A stretch of 64,000 nt of DNA from contig JBDHVC010000013.1 of NCBI GenBank assembly GCA_039809495.1, forward strand, positions 1 to 64,000, written 5' to 3'. The stretch's first letter is position 1, and every line of letters begins with the position of its first letter. A model generated the notes under the pieces. It had not been told where the DNA came from, made no database searches, and saw only the letters and a list, made by a program, of their open reading frames with translations. Shown in pieces: positions 17,545-25,360 of the stretch. The position numbers were made by a program, and so were the translations under genes. The stretch is from JAFLCL01 sp039809495 (GTDB lineage Bacteria; Myxococcota_A; Polyangia; Polyangiales; Sandaracinaceae).

Positions 17545-19578
17545 ATGTCGAACCCGCTCCTCGCCGTCGACACCGACATCCCCTTCGACCGCATCGAGGA
17601 CTCGCACGTCGTGCCCGCGATCGAGGCGCTCCTCGCCGACGCCCGGCGCGCGCTCGACGCGATCGGGCGAGCGAGCGATCCGCCGAGCTACGAGAACGTC
17701 CTCGGCGCCCTCGATCGCGCCCTCGAGCCGCTCGCGCGCGCGATGAGCGTCGCCTCCCACCTCGAGAGCGTGCGGTCGACCGAGGCGCTGCGCGACGCCT
17801 ACGCGAAGGTCGTCCCCGAGGTGAGCGCGTTCCACGCCTCGATCCCGCTCGATCGAGCGCTCTACCTGCGCCTCGTCGCGCTCGCGGGGAGCGCCGCGGC
17901 GAGCGCGCTCGATCCGATCCGCCGGCGCCACCTCGACAAGACGCTCGACGACTTCAGGCGGCACGGCGCCGAGCTCGACGAGGCCGGGAAGGCGCGCCTC
18001 GAGGCCATCGATCGGGCGCTCGCGGAGACGACGACCGCCTTCGCGCAGAACGTGCTCGAGGCGACCAACGCGTTCGAGCTCGTCGTCGAGGACGAGGCGC
18101 GGCTCGCGGGGCTGCCTCCCTCCGCGCGGGAGCAGGCGCGCGAGAGCGCCCGGAGGAAGGGCGTCCGGGGCTACCGCTTCACGCTCCACGCGCCGAGCGT
18201 CGTGCCCGCGCTCACCTACCTCGACGACGCGTCGATCCGCGAGGCGCTCTGGCGCGCGTACAACACGCGCGCGGCCGAGAAGAACGCGCCGCTCATCGCG
18301 CGCATCCTCCAGCTGCGTCGCGAGAAGGCGAGGCTCCTCGGCGCGCGCGACTTCGCCGACCTCGTCCTCGCCGATCGCATGGCGAAGACGGGCGACGCGG
18401 CCTACCGCTTCGAGCGCGATCTCGAGGCGCGCACGCGCGGCGCCTTCGAGGCGGAGCGCCGCGAGCTCGAGCGCTTCTGCGCCGAGGAGCTCGGCGAGCG
18501 CGGGCCGCTCCGTCCGTGGGACGTCGGCTACTACGCCGAGAAGCTCCGGCGCGCGCGCTTCGACTTCGACGAGGAGGCGCTGCGCCCCTACTTCGCCGCC
18601 GAGCGCGTGCTCGGAGGGCTCTTCGAGGTCGCGCGCAGGCTCTACGAGCTCCACATCGTCGAGGTGTCGGGGCGCCCGGGCTGGGATCCCGCGGTGCGGG
18701 CGTTCGAGGCGACGAACGCGGCGGGCGAGCGCGTCGGCATCTTCTACGTCGATCTCCACCCGCGCGAGAACAAGCGCGCCGGCGCCTGGATGAATTGCCT
18801 GATCACGGGCGGGCCGCGCGAGGACGGGGGCTTCGATCCGCACGTCGCCCTCTTCTGCGCCAACGCGACGCCGCCGATCGGCGAGGCGCCCGCGCTCCTC
18901 ACGCACGACGAGGTGGAGACGCTCTTCCACGAGTTCGGGCACCTCATCCACCAGCTCCTCTCGCGCGTGCCGGTCCGCGCGCTCGCGGGCACGAACGTCG
19001 CGTGGGACTTCGTCGAGCTCCCCTCGCAGATCATGGAGAATTGGACGTGGGAGCGCGAGGCGCTCGATCTCTTCGCCGCCCACGTCGAGACGGGCGAGCC
19101 CATCCCCGCCGAGCTCTTCCTGCGCATGAGGCGCGCGCGCACCTTCCGCGCGGCGAGCGCGCAGATGCGACAGCTCGGCTTCGGCGTCACCGATCTCCTC
19201 TTGCACCGCGACTTCGATCCGGAGGCCTCGCCCGACGTGCTCGCCTACGCGCGCGACGCGCTCGCGCCCTTCGCGGCGACGCGCGTCCCGGACGACTACG
19301 CGATGATCGCGAGCTTCACCCACCTCTTCGCCGACCCGGTCGGCTACGCCGCTGGCTACTACTCGTACAAGTGGGCCGAGGTGCTCGACGCCGACGCGTT
19401 CTCGCGCTTCCGCGAGGAGGGCCTCTTCTCCCCGGCGGTCGGCGCCGCCTTCCGCGACACGCTCCTCGCGCGCGGCGACGCCGCCGATCCGGCGACGCTC
19501 TTCCGCGACTTCATGGGCCGCGAGCCTCGCCTCGACGCGCTGCTCGAGCGCTCGGGGCTCCTCCCGTCAGCGGTCTGA
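17545..19578 (+). CDS. prlC: Oligopeptidase A, M3-family metallopeptidase
   Basis: 677 residues, normal length for PrlC/Dcp. The zinc motif is HEFGH (in ETLFHEFGHLIHQLL), followed by the downstream Glu in DFVELPSQIMENW. C-terminal HLFADPVGYAAGYYSYKW is typical of the family. It cleaves short peptides in the cytoplasm and may clear signal-peptide fragments. ATG at 17545 is chosen; the GTG at 17488 would overlap the divergent promoter. No ribosome site; TACGCT lies 9 bases upstream, slightly far for a leaderless start. Confidence 0.95.
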   Translation: MSNPLLAVDTDIPFDRIEDSHVVPAIEALLADARRALDAIGRASDPPSYENVLGALDRALEPLARAMSVASHLESVRSTEALRDAYAKVVPEVSAFHASIPLDRALYLRLVALAGSAAASALDPIRRRHLDKTLDDFRRHGAELDEAGKARLEAIDRALAETTTAFAQNVLEATNAFELVVEDEARLAGLPPSAREQARESARRKGVRGYRFTLHAPSVVPALTYLDDASIREALWRAYNTRAAEKNAPLIARILQLRREKARLLGARDFADLVLADRMAKTGDAAYRFERDLEARTRGAFEAERRELERFCAEELGERGPLRPWDVGYYAEKLRRARFDFDEEALRPYFAAERVLGGLFEVARRLYELHIVEVSGRPGWDPAVRAFEATNAAGERVGIFYVDLHPRENKRAGAWMNCLITGGPREDGGFDPHVALFCANATPPIGEAPALLTHDEVETLFHEFGHLIHQLLSRVPVRALAGTNVAWDFVELPSQIMENWTWEREALDLFAAHVETGEPIPAELFLRMRRARTFRAASAQMRQLGFGVTDLLLHRDFDPEASPDVLAYARDALAPFAATRVPDDYAMIASFTHLFADPVGYAAGYYSYKWAEVLDADAFSRFREEGLFSPAVGAAFRDTLLARGDAADPATLFRDFMGREPRLDALLERSGLLPSAV

Positions 19579-19582
19579 CGGC

Positions 19583-20107
19583 GTGACGATCCCCGTCGAC
19601 AACCGTCCCCGCTACGAGGTCGGCGCGCGCCCCGCGGCGAGCGACACGCCGAGGGCCGATCAGGCCTCCCCCGCGCCGATCGACGCGAGCGGGCCCGAGC
19701 CGCGGATCCGCGTCGCGCGGCTCGGCCCCGGCTGCGTCGCGAGCGCGATCCTCCTCTTCGTGCTCACGAGCTGCTGCGTCGGCTCGATCCTGTTCAGCGT
19801 GATGAGCGGCGGGCTCGACGAGACCCGGGCGCGCCTCACCTCGGACATCATCGCGGATCTGCGGCACACCGCCGACACGAGCGGGGCGGCCGAGCGGCAC
19901 CGCGGCGCGCTCGATCAGCTCGAGGAGCTCAGCCACGCGAAGCGCATCGGGTGGCTGGCGTTCTCGGTCCTCGTCAACCGCTGGAGCGAGGCGCGCGCCG
20001 ACGACGCGATCACGCCGAGCGAGCTCGAGCACCTGATGAGCCTCGTCCGCGACATCGACGCGCGGGGCGGCGAGATCGATCCCGAGGACTACCCGAACGG
20101 CCGTTGA
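19583..20107 (+). CDS. Single-pass membrane protein, unknown
   Basis: 174 residues beginning with GTG four bases after the oligopeptidase stop, so probably translated by coupling. An N-terminal Pro-rich cytoplasmic segment (about 1-50) precedes one hydrophobic helix (about 52-75, with adjacent Cys residues in LTSCCVGS) and an acidic helical tail. No domain recognised. Confidence 0.6.
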   Translation: MTIPVDNRPRYEVGARPAASDTPRADQASPAPIDASGPEPRIRVARLGPGCVASAILLFVLTSCCVGSILFSVMSGGLDETRARLTSDIIADLRHTADTSGAAERHRGALDQLEELSHAKRIGWLAFSVLVNRWSEARADDAITPSELEHLMSLVRDIDARGGEIDPEDYPNGR

Positions 20108-20160
20108 CGGCGCGCGGGACGTCGGCTCACGAGCCGGTATCCAGCGGCGTCGCGCGCCGC

Positions 20161-20166
20161 TATCCT
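20161..20166 (+). promoter_or_regulatory. Possible -10 box for the Spo0M-like gene
   Basis: TATCCT, about 45 bases before the ATG at 20211. I see no good -35 box at the usual distance. The leader would contain the GGGAGG ribosome site. Confidence 0.3.
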
Positions 20167-20210
20167 CGCCGGAGGGTGACGAGAGGCGACGCCCTGGAGA
20201 GGGAGGTTCG

Positions 20211-21287
20211 ATGGGTCTCTTCGACATGTTCGGCGCGGGCGGCGGCAGCCTGACGATCCAACCGAGCACGCCGCACGTGGCGGCCGGCCAGATGATCGTG
20301 GGCAACGTCGTGTTTCAAGGGGGGACACGCTCGCAGCAGATCAACGCGCTCACGATTCGGCTGACGCAGGACGCGCGCTCGATGCAGATGACGAACCAGG
20401 GGCCTCAGCCGCGCTCGGAGTCGCGCGACGTCGTGCCCGCGACGCCGCTCACCCAGCCCGTGCAGACGACGCCTGGACAGCCGATGAGCTTCCCCTTCCA
20501 GCTCCAGCTCCCGACGAGCCTCCCAGGCTCCGTCCCCCAGCAGATGAGCTACCACCTGCGGGCGACGGCCGACATCCCAGGCGAGGTCGATCCGGGAGCC
20601 TCGATCGAGATCCACGTCGTCGGCGATGCCCAGCCCGGCATGATGCAGCCCGGCATGATGCAGCCGGACGCGCAACCTGGGGTTCCGAGCGTCGCGGGAG
20701 TGGTGGGAGCCGCCGCCGCGGCGCTCGGCGTGGCGGGCATGATGCAGCCCGACATGATGCAGCCCGGCATGATGCAGCCCGGCATGATGCAGCCCGGCAT
20801 GCCGCCGATGGGAGGCGCTCCGATGCAGATCGCGCCGGACACCCGGGTCTACGCGCAGTGGCAGGGAGATGGGCAGCTCCACCCGGCGACCGTTCGAGGC
20901 TTCGCGAACGGCTACTACCAGGTCGACTGGCAGGACCCGCGCCTCGGCGCGAATTCGTACGTCCTCCCGCAGCAGATCCAGCTGCCGACCCCGAGCGGCC
21001 CTGGCGCGATGACGCCGAGCGCGCCCGTCGGACACGGCGCACCCGCGCCTCAAGGCTACGCCAAGCAGCCCGACCCCTACGCCAAGCAGCCCGACCCCTA
21101 CGCCAAGCAGCCCGACCCCTACGCCAAGCAGGGCGCTCCCGCGCAGCCGGGCTTCGCCAAGCAGCCCGACCCCTACGCCAAGCAGGGCGCTCCCGCGCAG
21201 CCGGGCTTCGCCAAGCAGCCCGACCCCTACGCCAAGCAGGGCGCTCCCGCGCAACCGTTCGGCAAAGGCCCGGCCGGCAAGAAGTAG
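20211..21287 (+). CDS. Spo0M-like arrestin domain protein with Tudor-like module and repeat tail
   Basis: 358 residues. Residues 1-138 resemble Spo0M sporulation-control proteins (arrestin-like beta sandwich; SLTIQPSTPHVAAGQMIVGN). Then QPGMM repeats (about 141-197), a small Tudor/Agenet-like module at about 208-256 (DTRVYAQWQGDGQLHPATV, then GYYQVDWQDP), and a tail of PDPYAKQ repeats (about 284-345), some as 18-residue units with GAPAQPGFAKQ. Cytoplasmic; no signal. GGGAGG precedes the ATG. A scaffold role in development or cell shape is inference only. Confidence 0.75.
   Translation: MGLFDMFGAGGGSLTIQPSTPHVAAGQMIVGNVVFQGGTRSQQINALTIRLTQDARSMQMTNQGPQPRSESRDVVPATPLTQPVQTTPGQPMSFPFQLQLPTSLPGSVPQQMSYHLRATADIPGEVDPGASIEIHVVGDAQPGMMQPGMMQPDAQPGVPSVAGVVGAAAAALGVAGMMQPDMMQPGMMQPGMMQPGMPPMGGAPMQIAPDTRVYAQWQGDGQLHPATVRGFANGYYQVDWQDPRLGANSYVLPQQIQLPTPSGPGAMTPSAPVGHGAPAPQGYAKQPDPYAKQPDPYAKQPDPYAKQGAPAQPGFAKQPDPYAKQGAPAQPGFAKQPDPYAKQGAPAQPFGKGPAGKK
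21059..21260 (+). repeat. Coding tandem repeats (PDPYAKQ)
   Basis: 21-bp units encoding PDPYAKQ, repeated back to back, then two 54-bp units encoding PDPYAKQ plus GAPAQPGFAKQ. The DNA copies are almost identical, which implies recent slippage or recombination. They stay in frame with the Spo0M-like gene. Confidence 0.85.
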
Positions 21288-21293
21288 GTTCGC

Positions 21294-22031
21294 TTGAACG
21301 CGACGGGCTCATCCCTTCGCGCCGTGCCGCGGCTCGGCGCGATCCTCGGAGCCCTCGTCCTCGCGGTCGTGGGCCCCGCTCGCCGAGCTCACGCGGAGGA
21401 GGACGACGCGGCTCGCTGCTCGCGATCCGCGCTCGCGGAGCGGGCGTGCGCGGGCCTCGAGGCGACGGCGCGCGGGGACTGGGTCGAGGCCGAGGCGACG
21501 CTCGAGAGCGTGCTGCTCGTCGCCGACGACGCGGTCCTCGCGATGCGCGACGCGATCGAGCGCGCGCTCGAGCAGGCGCGCGCGCACCTCGGGTCGATCG
21601 ACGCGCGGTGCAGCGCCCCCGGCGCGACGCTGGCCCTCGACGACGTCGATCGTGGCCTCGCGCCGCTCGAACGGCCGCTCCGAGCGAGCGTCGGCGATCA
21701 TCGCGTGAGCTGCCGCGCCGACGACCACGAGCCGGCGAGCGCCGAGGTCCACGTCGAGGCGGGATCCCTCGCACAGGTGGAGCTCACGCCGGCGCCGATC
21801 GATCGACGCCCCATCCTCGAGCGCGCGAGCGGCGGGCAGCGCGTGCTCGGGGTCGTCGTGCTCTCCCTCGGCGGGGCCTCGCTCGGCGTCGGCTTCGGGA
21901 CCCTCGGCGCGGGGCTCGACGCCTCGCCAGGGCCTGAGCGCGAGCAGCTCCTCGACGTGGCTCGCGGCACGCTCATCGCGGGCGGCGTCGCCCTCGTGGC
22001 GGGGATCGTGCTGACGCTGACGGCGCCGTGA
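21294..22031 (+). CDS. Exported membrane protein with PEGA-like region
   Basis: 245 residues with TTG start (AGG 5 bases upstream), six bases after the Spo0M-like stop. An N-terminal signal sequence (cleavage near AHAEE), a helical region with Cys residues, a PEGA-like beta module (RPLRASVGDHRVSCRAD) and two C-terminal membrane helices (about 183-205 and 222-243). The architecture is common among myxobacterial envelope proteins of unknown role. Probably co-transcribed with its upstream neighbour. Confidence 0.65.
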   Translation: MNATGSSLRAVPRLGAILGALVLAVVGPARRAHAEEDDAARCSRSALAERACAGLEATARGDWVEAEATLESVLLVADDAVLAMRDAIERALEQARAHLGSIDARCSAPGATLALDDVDRGLAPLERPLRASVGDHRVSCRADDHEPASAEVHVEAGSLAQVELTPAPIDRRPILERASGGQRVLGVVVLSLGGASLGVGFGTLGAGLDASPGPEREQLLDVARGTLIAGGVALVAGIVLTLTAP

Positions 22032-22050
22032 AGGCGCCCTCCCCGAGGAG

Positions 22051-22078
22051 TTGCCCGGCAGACGCCCTACCCTATCCT
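22051..22078 (+). promoter_or_regulatory. Probable promoter of the cytochrome c gene
   Basis: TTGCCC (22051-22056), 16-base spacer, TATCCT (22073-22078). The transcript would start near 22085, leaving about 30 bases of leader that include GGAG before the ATG at 22115. Confidence 0.5.
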
Positions 22079-22114
22079 CATCGTCCTCGCATCATCTCTC
22101 TCGTCGGAGCACGC

Positions 22115-22525
22115 ATGGCCACGCGCACCTCGCTCGCCCTCGCCCTCGCCCTCGCCACCGCGCTCGCCTTCGCGCTCCTCACGGGGTGCGGAGCGGGCGC
22201 GACGAGCAGCCCCGGCGCGCAGACCGGCGGGAGCGACGGCGCGTCACCCTACGCGGGCCCGATCCGCTCGAGCGACGTCGCCCTCGGCCACGAGCGCTAC
22301 GACGCGCGCTGCGGCAGCGCCTGCCACGACTCCGGCGGCGGGCCTCCGCTCCAAGGGATTGGCTGGACCGCCGAGCGCCTGCGTCGGCAGGTGCGCGAGG
22401 GCTCGCGCGACATGCCCGCGATCGGGCCTCGACGGCTGAGCGACGACGAGCTCGAGGCGGTGCTCGCGTACCTCGTCACCCTCGGCGCCGTCCAGAGCGA
22501 CGCCGCGACCGCCGCGACACCTTGA
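22115..22525 (+). CDS. c-type cytochrome lipoprotein with CX3CH haem motif
   Basis: 136 residues. Lipobox LLTGC with Cys25, a Ser/Gly-rich linker, then a small class I cytochrome c domain. The haem site reads C66-G-S-A-C70-H71, with three residues between the cysteines instead of two. The distal Met ligand is likely Met100 (DMPAIG), followed by the usual final helix (LSDDELEAVLAYLVTLG). It would carry electrons at the outer face of the inner membrane or in the periplasm. GGAG precedes the ATG; in-frame upstream residues are rejected. Confidence 0.85.
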   Translation: MATRTSLALALALATALAFALLTGCGAGATSSPGAQTGGSDGASPYAGPIRSSDVALGHERYDARCGSACHDSGGGPPLQGIGWTAERLRRQVREGSRDMPAIGPRRLSDDELEAVLAYLVTLGAVQSDAATAATP

Positions 22526-22545
22526 GCGTGGGCCCTCGAGCGCAG

Positions 22546-22561
22546 GGCGCGACAGCGCGCC
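22546..22561. terminator. Possible terminator hairpin between convergent genes
   Basis: GGCGCG, loop ACAG, CGCGCC, between the cytochrome stop (22525) and the MutS2 stop (22587). Stable 6-bp stem, but no T tract on either side, so it would be atypical. Confidence 0.3.
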
Positions 22562-22586
22562 TCGTCGCATCGATCTGCGCGCGCCG

Positions 22587-25097
22587 TCAGCGGAGCTCGA
22601 CGACCGTGAGGCGATCACCGCCCTCGTCGAAGGTGCCCCGCCGAAAGCTGCGGACGTAGCGCGGCGAGCGATCGAGCAGCGCTCGCACGGCGTCGCGGAG
22701 CGCGCCCGAGCCGACGCCGTGCACGATGAAGCCCGCAGGCTCCGACGCGCCATAGAGGCGGTCGAGGAAGCTCTCGACCAACGCGACGGCGTCATCGACG
22801 CGCATGCCGCGCAGATCGAGCGAATTCGCCTCGGTGCGAATCCATCGGGCGGGCGCCGGCTCGCCGCTCGACGCGCTCGGCTCGCTGGGCGCATCGAGGC
22901 GGGCCTCGACGCGCGGAGCCTCGGGCCTCGCTTCGCGCGGCGATCGAGCCGCGCGCAGCTCCTCGATGTCGACCCAGAGCCGCAAGGGCCCCGCGGCGAC
23001 GCGGACCCGACCCTTGCTCGGCCCCTCGAGGATCTCGACCTCCGAGCGGAGCCTTTGGACGACGAAGCGCGCGCCGACGCGCACGTCCTCGAGCTCAGGC
23101 GCGACCCCCGGGATCGGCGCACGATCCTCGGCGATCGCCTCACCGACCGGCCCCTCGGCGCCGACGACGAGCGCCGCGCGCTCGAGCGCGGCCTTCGCCG
23201 CGAGCGCGAGCTCCGCGTCCTCGGGCCGCGCTCGCATCGCGCGACGCGTCGCGCGCACCTCCTCACGCGCCTCGCGCACGAGCGCGAGCAGCCGCTCGGC
23301 CTCGACGGAGAGCTGTCGCTTGTCGCGCGCGCGCTGCTTCGCGAGCTCCTCGTCGAGGCGCCGCCGCACCTCGGCGAGCTCGCGGCGATCGCGCTCGAGC
23401 GCCTCGCGCGTCCCGCGGACGCTCTCGTGCTCGGACTCGAGCCGAGCGACGAGCGCGTCGAAGGTCCGGGCCTGCTCGGGGACGAGCGCCCGCGCGCGCT
23501 CGACGACGCTCGCGTCGAGGCCGAAGCGCGCGGCGACGGCGAGCGCCGACGAGGCCCCCGGGACGTCCATGCGGACGTGGAAGGTGGGCGCCATCGCGCG
23601 GACGTCGAAGCCGACCGCGGCGTTGCGGAGCCGCGCGTCGGTCAGCGCCATCGCCTTGAGCGGCTCGTAGTGCGTCGTGACGGCGACCGCCGCCCCGCGT
23701 GAGCAGAGCGCCTCGACGATCGCGCACGCGAGCGCGCCGCCCTCGCCGGGATCGGTCCCCGTCGCGACCTCGTCGAGCAGGACGAGCGTCCCGGGCGCCG
23801 CGAGCGCGAGCATCCGCGCGACCGAGCGGACGTGCGCGGAGAACGTCGAGAGGTTCTTCTCGATCGACTGATCGTCGCCGACGTCCGAGAGGATCGTGCC
23901 GAAGAAGCCGACCTTCGCGCCGGCGAGCGCCGGCAGCGGCAGCCCCGCCCGCGTCATCAGCGCGAAGAGGCCCAAGAGCTTCAGCGCCACCGTCTTGCCG
24001 CCGGCGTTGGGCCCGGAGAGGACGAGCGCGTGGCCCTCGGCGAGCTCGAGGTCGTTCGGCACGACCCGCACGCCGTCGAGCACGAGCAGCGGGTGGCGCG
24101 CCTCGCGGACCTCGATCCGTCGCTCCTCGACGATCGACGGCGGGGAGCCGCGCAGATCCTCGGCGAGGCGCGCGCTCGCGTCGCGCAGGTCGGCCCGATC
24201 GAGCGCGTCGAGCGCCGCCCCGAGCTCGGCGGCGCGCTCGCGCACCAGCTCCGAGAGCTGCGCGAGGATCCGCTGCTCCTCTCGCCCCATCTCGGCGACG
24301 GCGAGGGTGAGCCGGTTCTGCTGCTCGACGACGACCCGCGGCTCGACGAACGCGGTGGCGCCGCTCCCGCTCGTGCCGTGGACGATCCCAGGGATCCTGT
24401 CGTGCGCGTCGGTGCGGACCGGCAGCACGTAGCGACCCTCGCGCTGGGTGAGGAAGCGGTCGGACATCACCGCCTCGTGCTCGAGCAGCATCGCCTCGAG
24501 CCTCGACACGATCCGCGCGCGCAGGTTCGCGACCTCGCTCCGCAGCCGACGCAGCTCGTGGCTCGCGTGATCGGCGAGCGCGCCGCCCGGCTCGAGGCAC
24601 GCGGCGAGCTCCTCCTCGAGGGCGTCGAGCGAGGGATCGAGCGCGCAGCGCGCGTAGAGCTCGGGCATGCGCGCGCGTCGCGCCGCGAGGAAGCGCCGGA
24701 GCCGCCGCGCCGCGCCGAGCGTGGTCTGGATCTCGAAGAGCTCGGCGCCCATCAGCACGCCGAGCTTCTCGGCGCGCGCGAGCGAGGCGCGGACGTCGCG
24801 GATGCCATCGAGCGGGAGCGGCGAGGCCTCGCGCCGAGCGTCGAGCGCCTCTTCGGTCTCGCGAACGAGCCCCCTCGCCTCCTCGATGTCGCTCGCGAGC
24901 GCGAGCGTCGCGCCCCCCTCGCGCCCGAGCGCCTCGCGCAGCGGGCCCCGACAGCGCCCCGCGACGGCCTCGACGACGCGGCCCCACTCCAGATCGACGA
25001 GGGTCTCGAGCTCCGCGCGACGCCGAGCGTCCGCCGCGGAGGAGGCGCTCGGCTCGTCTTCGGCGTCGACGACGGGCGGGCGCCGCTCCTCGCTCAC
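22587..25097 (-). CDS. mutS2: MutS2-family ATPase/endonuclease
   Basis: 836 residues. MutS core with Walker A SGPNAGGKT, Walker B LVLLDEVATGTDP, a coiled-coil arm, and a C-terminal Smr nuclease domain (SLDLRGMRVDDA, then VHGVGSGALRDAV). MutS2 acts on branched DNA and recombination intermediates, or on stalled ribosomes in some bacteria; it is not a mismatch-repair MutS. The N-terminal mismatch-recognition domain is absent, as expected. The GTG at 25097 overlaps the stop of the 62-residue gene (GTGA), so translation is coupled; the long upstream in-frame extension is rejected. Confidence 0.93.
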   Translation of the reverse strand: MSEERRPPVVDAEDEPSASSAADARRRAELETLVDLEWGRVVEAVAGRCRGPLREALGREGGATLALASDIEEARGLVRETEEALDARREASPLPLDGIRDVRASLARAEKLGVLMGAELFEIQTTLGAARRLRRFLAARRARMPELYARCALDPSLDALEEELAACLEPGGALADHASHELRRLRSEVANLRARIVSRLEAMLLEHEAVMSDRFLTQREGRYVLPVRTDAHDRIPGIVHGTSGSGATAFVEPRVVVEQQNRLTLAVAEMGREEQRILAQLSELVRERAAELGAALDALDRADLRDASARLAEDLRGSPPSIVEERRIEVREARHPLLVLDGVRVVPNDLELAEGHALVLSGPNAGGKTVALKLLGLFALMTRAGLPLPALAGAKVGFFGTILSDVGDDQSIEKNLSTFSAHVRSVARMLALAAPGTLVLLDEVATGTDPGEGGALACAIVEALCSRGAAVAVTTHYEPLKAMALTDARLRNAAVGFDVRAMAPTFHVRMDVPGASSALAVAARFGLDASVVERARALVPEQARTFDALVARLESEHESVRGTREALERDRRELAEVRRRLDEELAKQRARDKRQLSVEAERLLALVREAREEVRATRRAMRARPEDAELALAAKAALERAALVVGAEGPVGEAIAEDRAPIPGVAPELEDVRVGARFVVQRLRSEVEILEGPSKGRVRVAAGPLRLWVDIEELRAARSPREARPEAPRVEARLDAPSEPSASSGEPAPARWIRTEANSLDLRGMRVDDAVALVESFLDRLYGASEPAGFIVHGVGSGALRDAVRALLDRSPRYVRSFRRGTFDEGGDRLTVVELR

Positions 25098-25282
25098 GCC
25101 TCCCCCGACGTCGACGCGTCCTCGTCGCGGCGCAGGGGGATGCTCTCGACGCGGATCGCGGGCTCGGCCGCGCGACCCCGTCGACCGACGGCGTAGAGGA
25201 GCGCCGCGGAGCCGAAGAGCACGAGGCTCGCCCCGCCGCACACGAGGAGGGCCCAGATGTAGCCGATGTAGCCGAAGGTCAT
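25094..25282 (-). CDS. Small membrane protein coupled to MutS2
   Basis: 62 residues. One hydrophobic helix at about 8-30 (YIWALLVCGGASLVLFGSAA), then a basic turn and an acidic tail. GAGG lies 5 bases before the ATG at 25282. Its stop overlaps the MutS2 GTG by four bases. No family recognised; it may simply be co-transcribed, or anchor something near the membrane. Confidence 0.6.
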   Translation of the reverse strand: MTFGYIGYIWALLVCGGASLVLFGSAALLYAVGRRGRAAEPAIRVESIPLRRDEDASTSGEA

Positions 25283-25345
25283 CCGGCCTCGACTCTGGCA
25301 CGGCTCGCGGGAGTTGCATCCGGCGCGCGCGGAGGGCGCGAGGCT

Positions 25346-25354
25346 TGGTACCAT
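25346..25354 (+). promoter_or_regulatory. Extended -10 box for the repeat lipoprotein gene
   Basis: TGGTACCAT, six bases before the GTG at 25361; preceded by CT. The same CTTGGTA core and spacing occur before the lipoprotein gene at 58865, suggesting shared control and leaderless mRNAs. Confidence 0.45.
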
Positions 25355-25360
25355 CGGAGC

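Noticed and set aside
16128..19586. 1152-codon plus-strand frame
   Set aside because: Antisense to DAHP synthase, then out of frame in prlC; no recognisable domain.
21059..21260. Regular repeats as a CRISPR array
   Set aside because: Units are back to back without spacers and in frame with a protein-coding gene.
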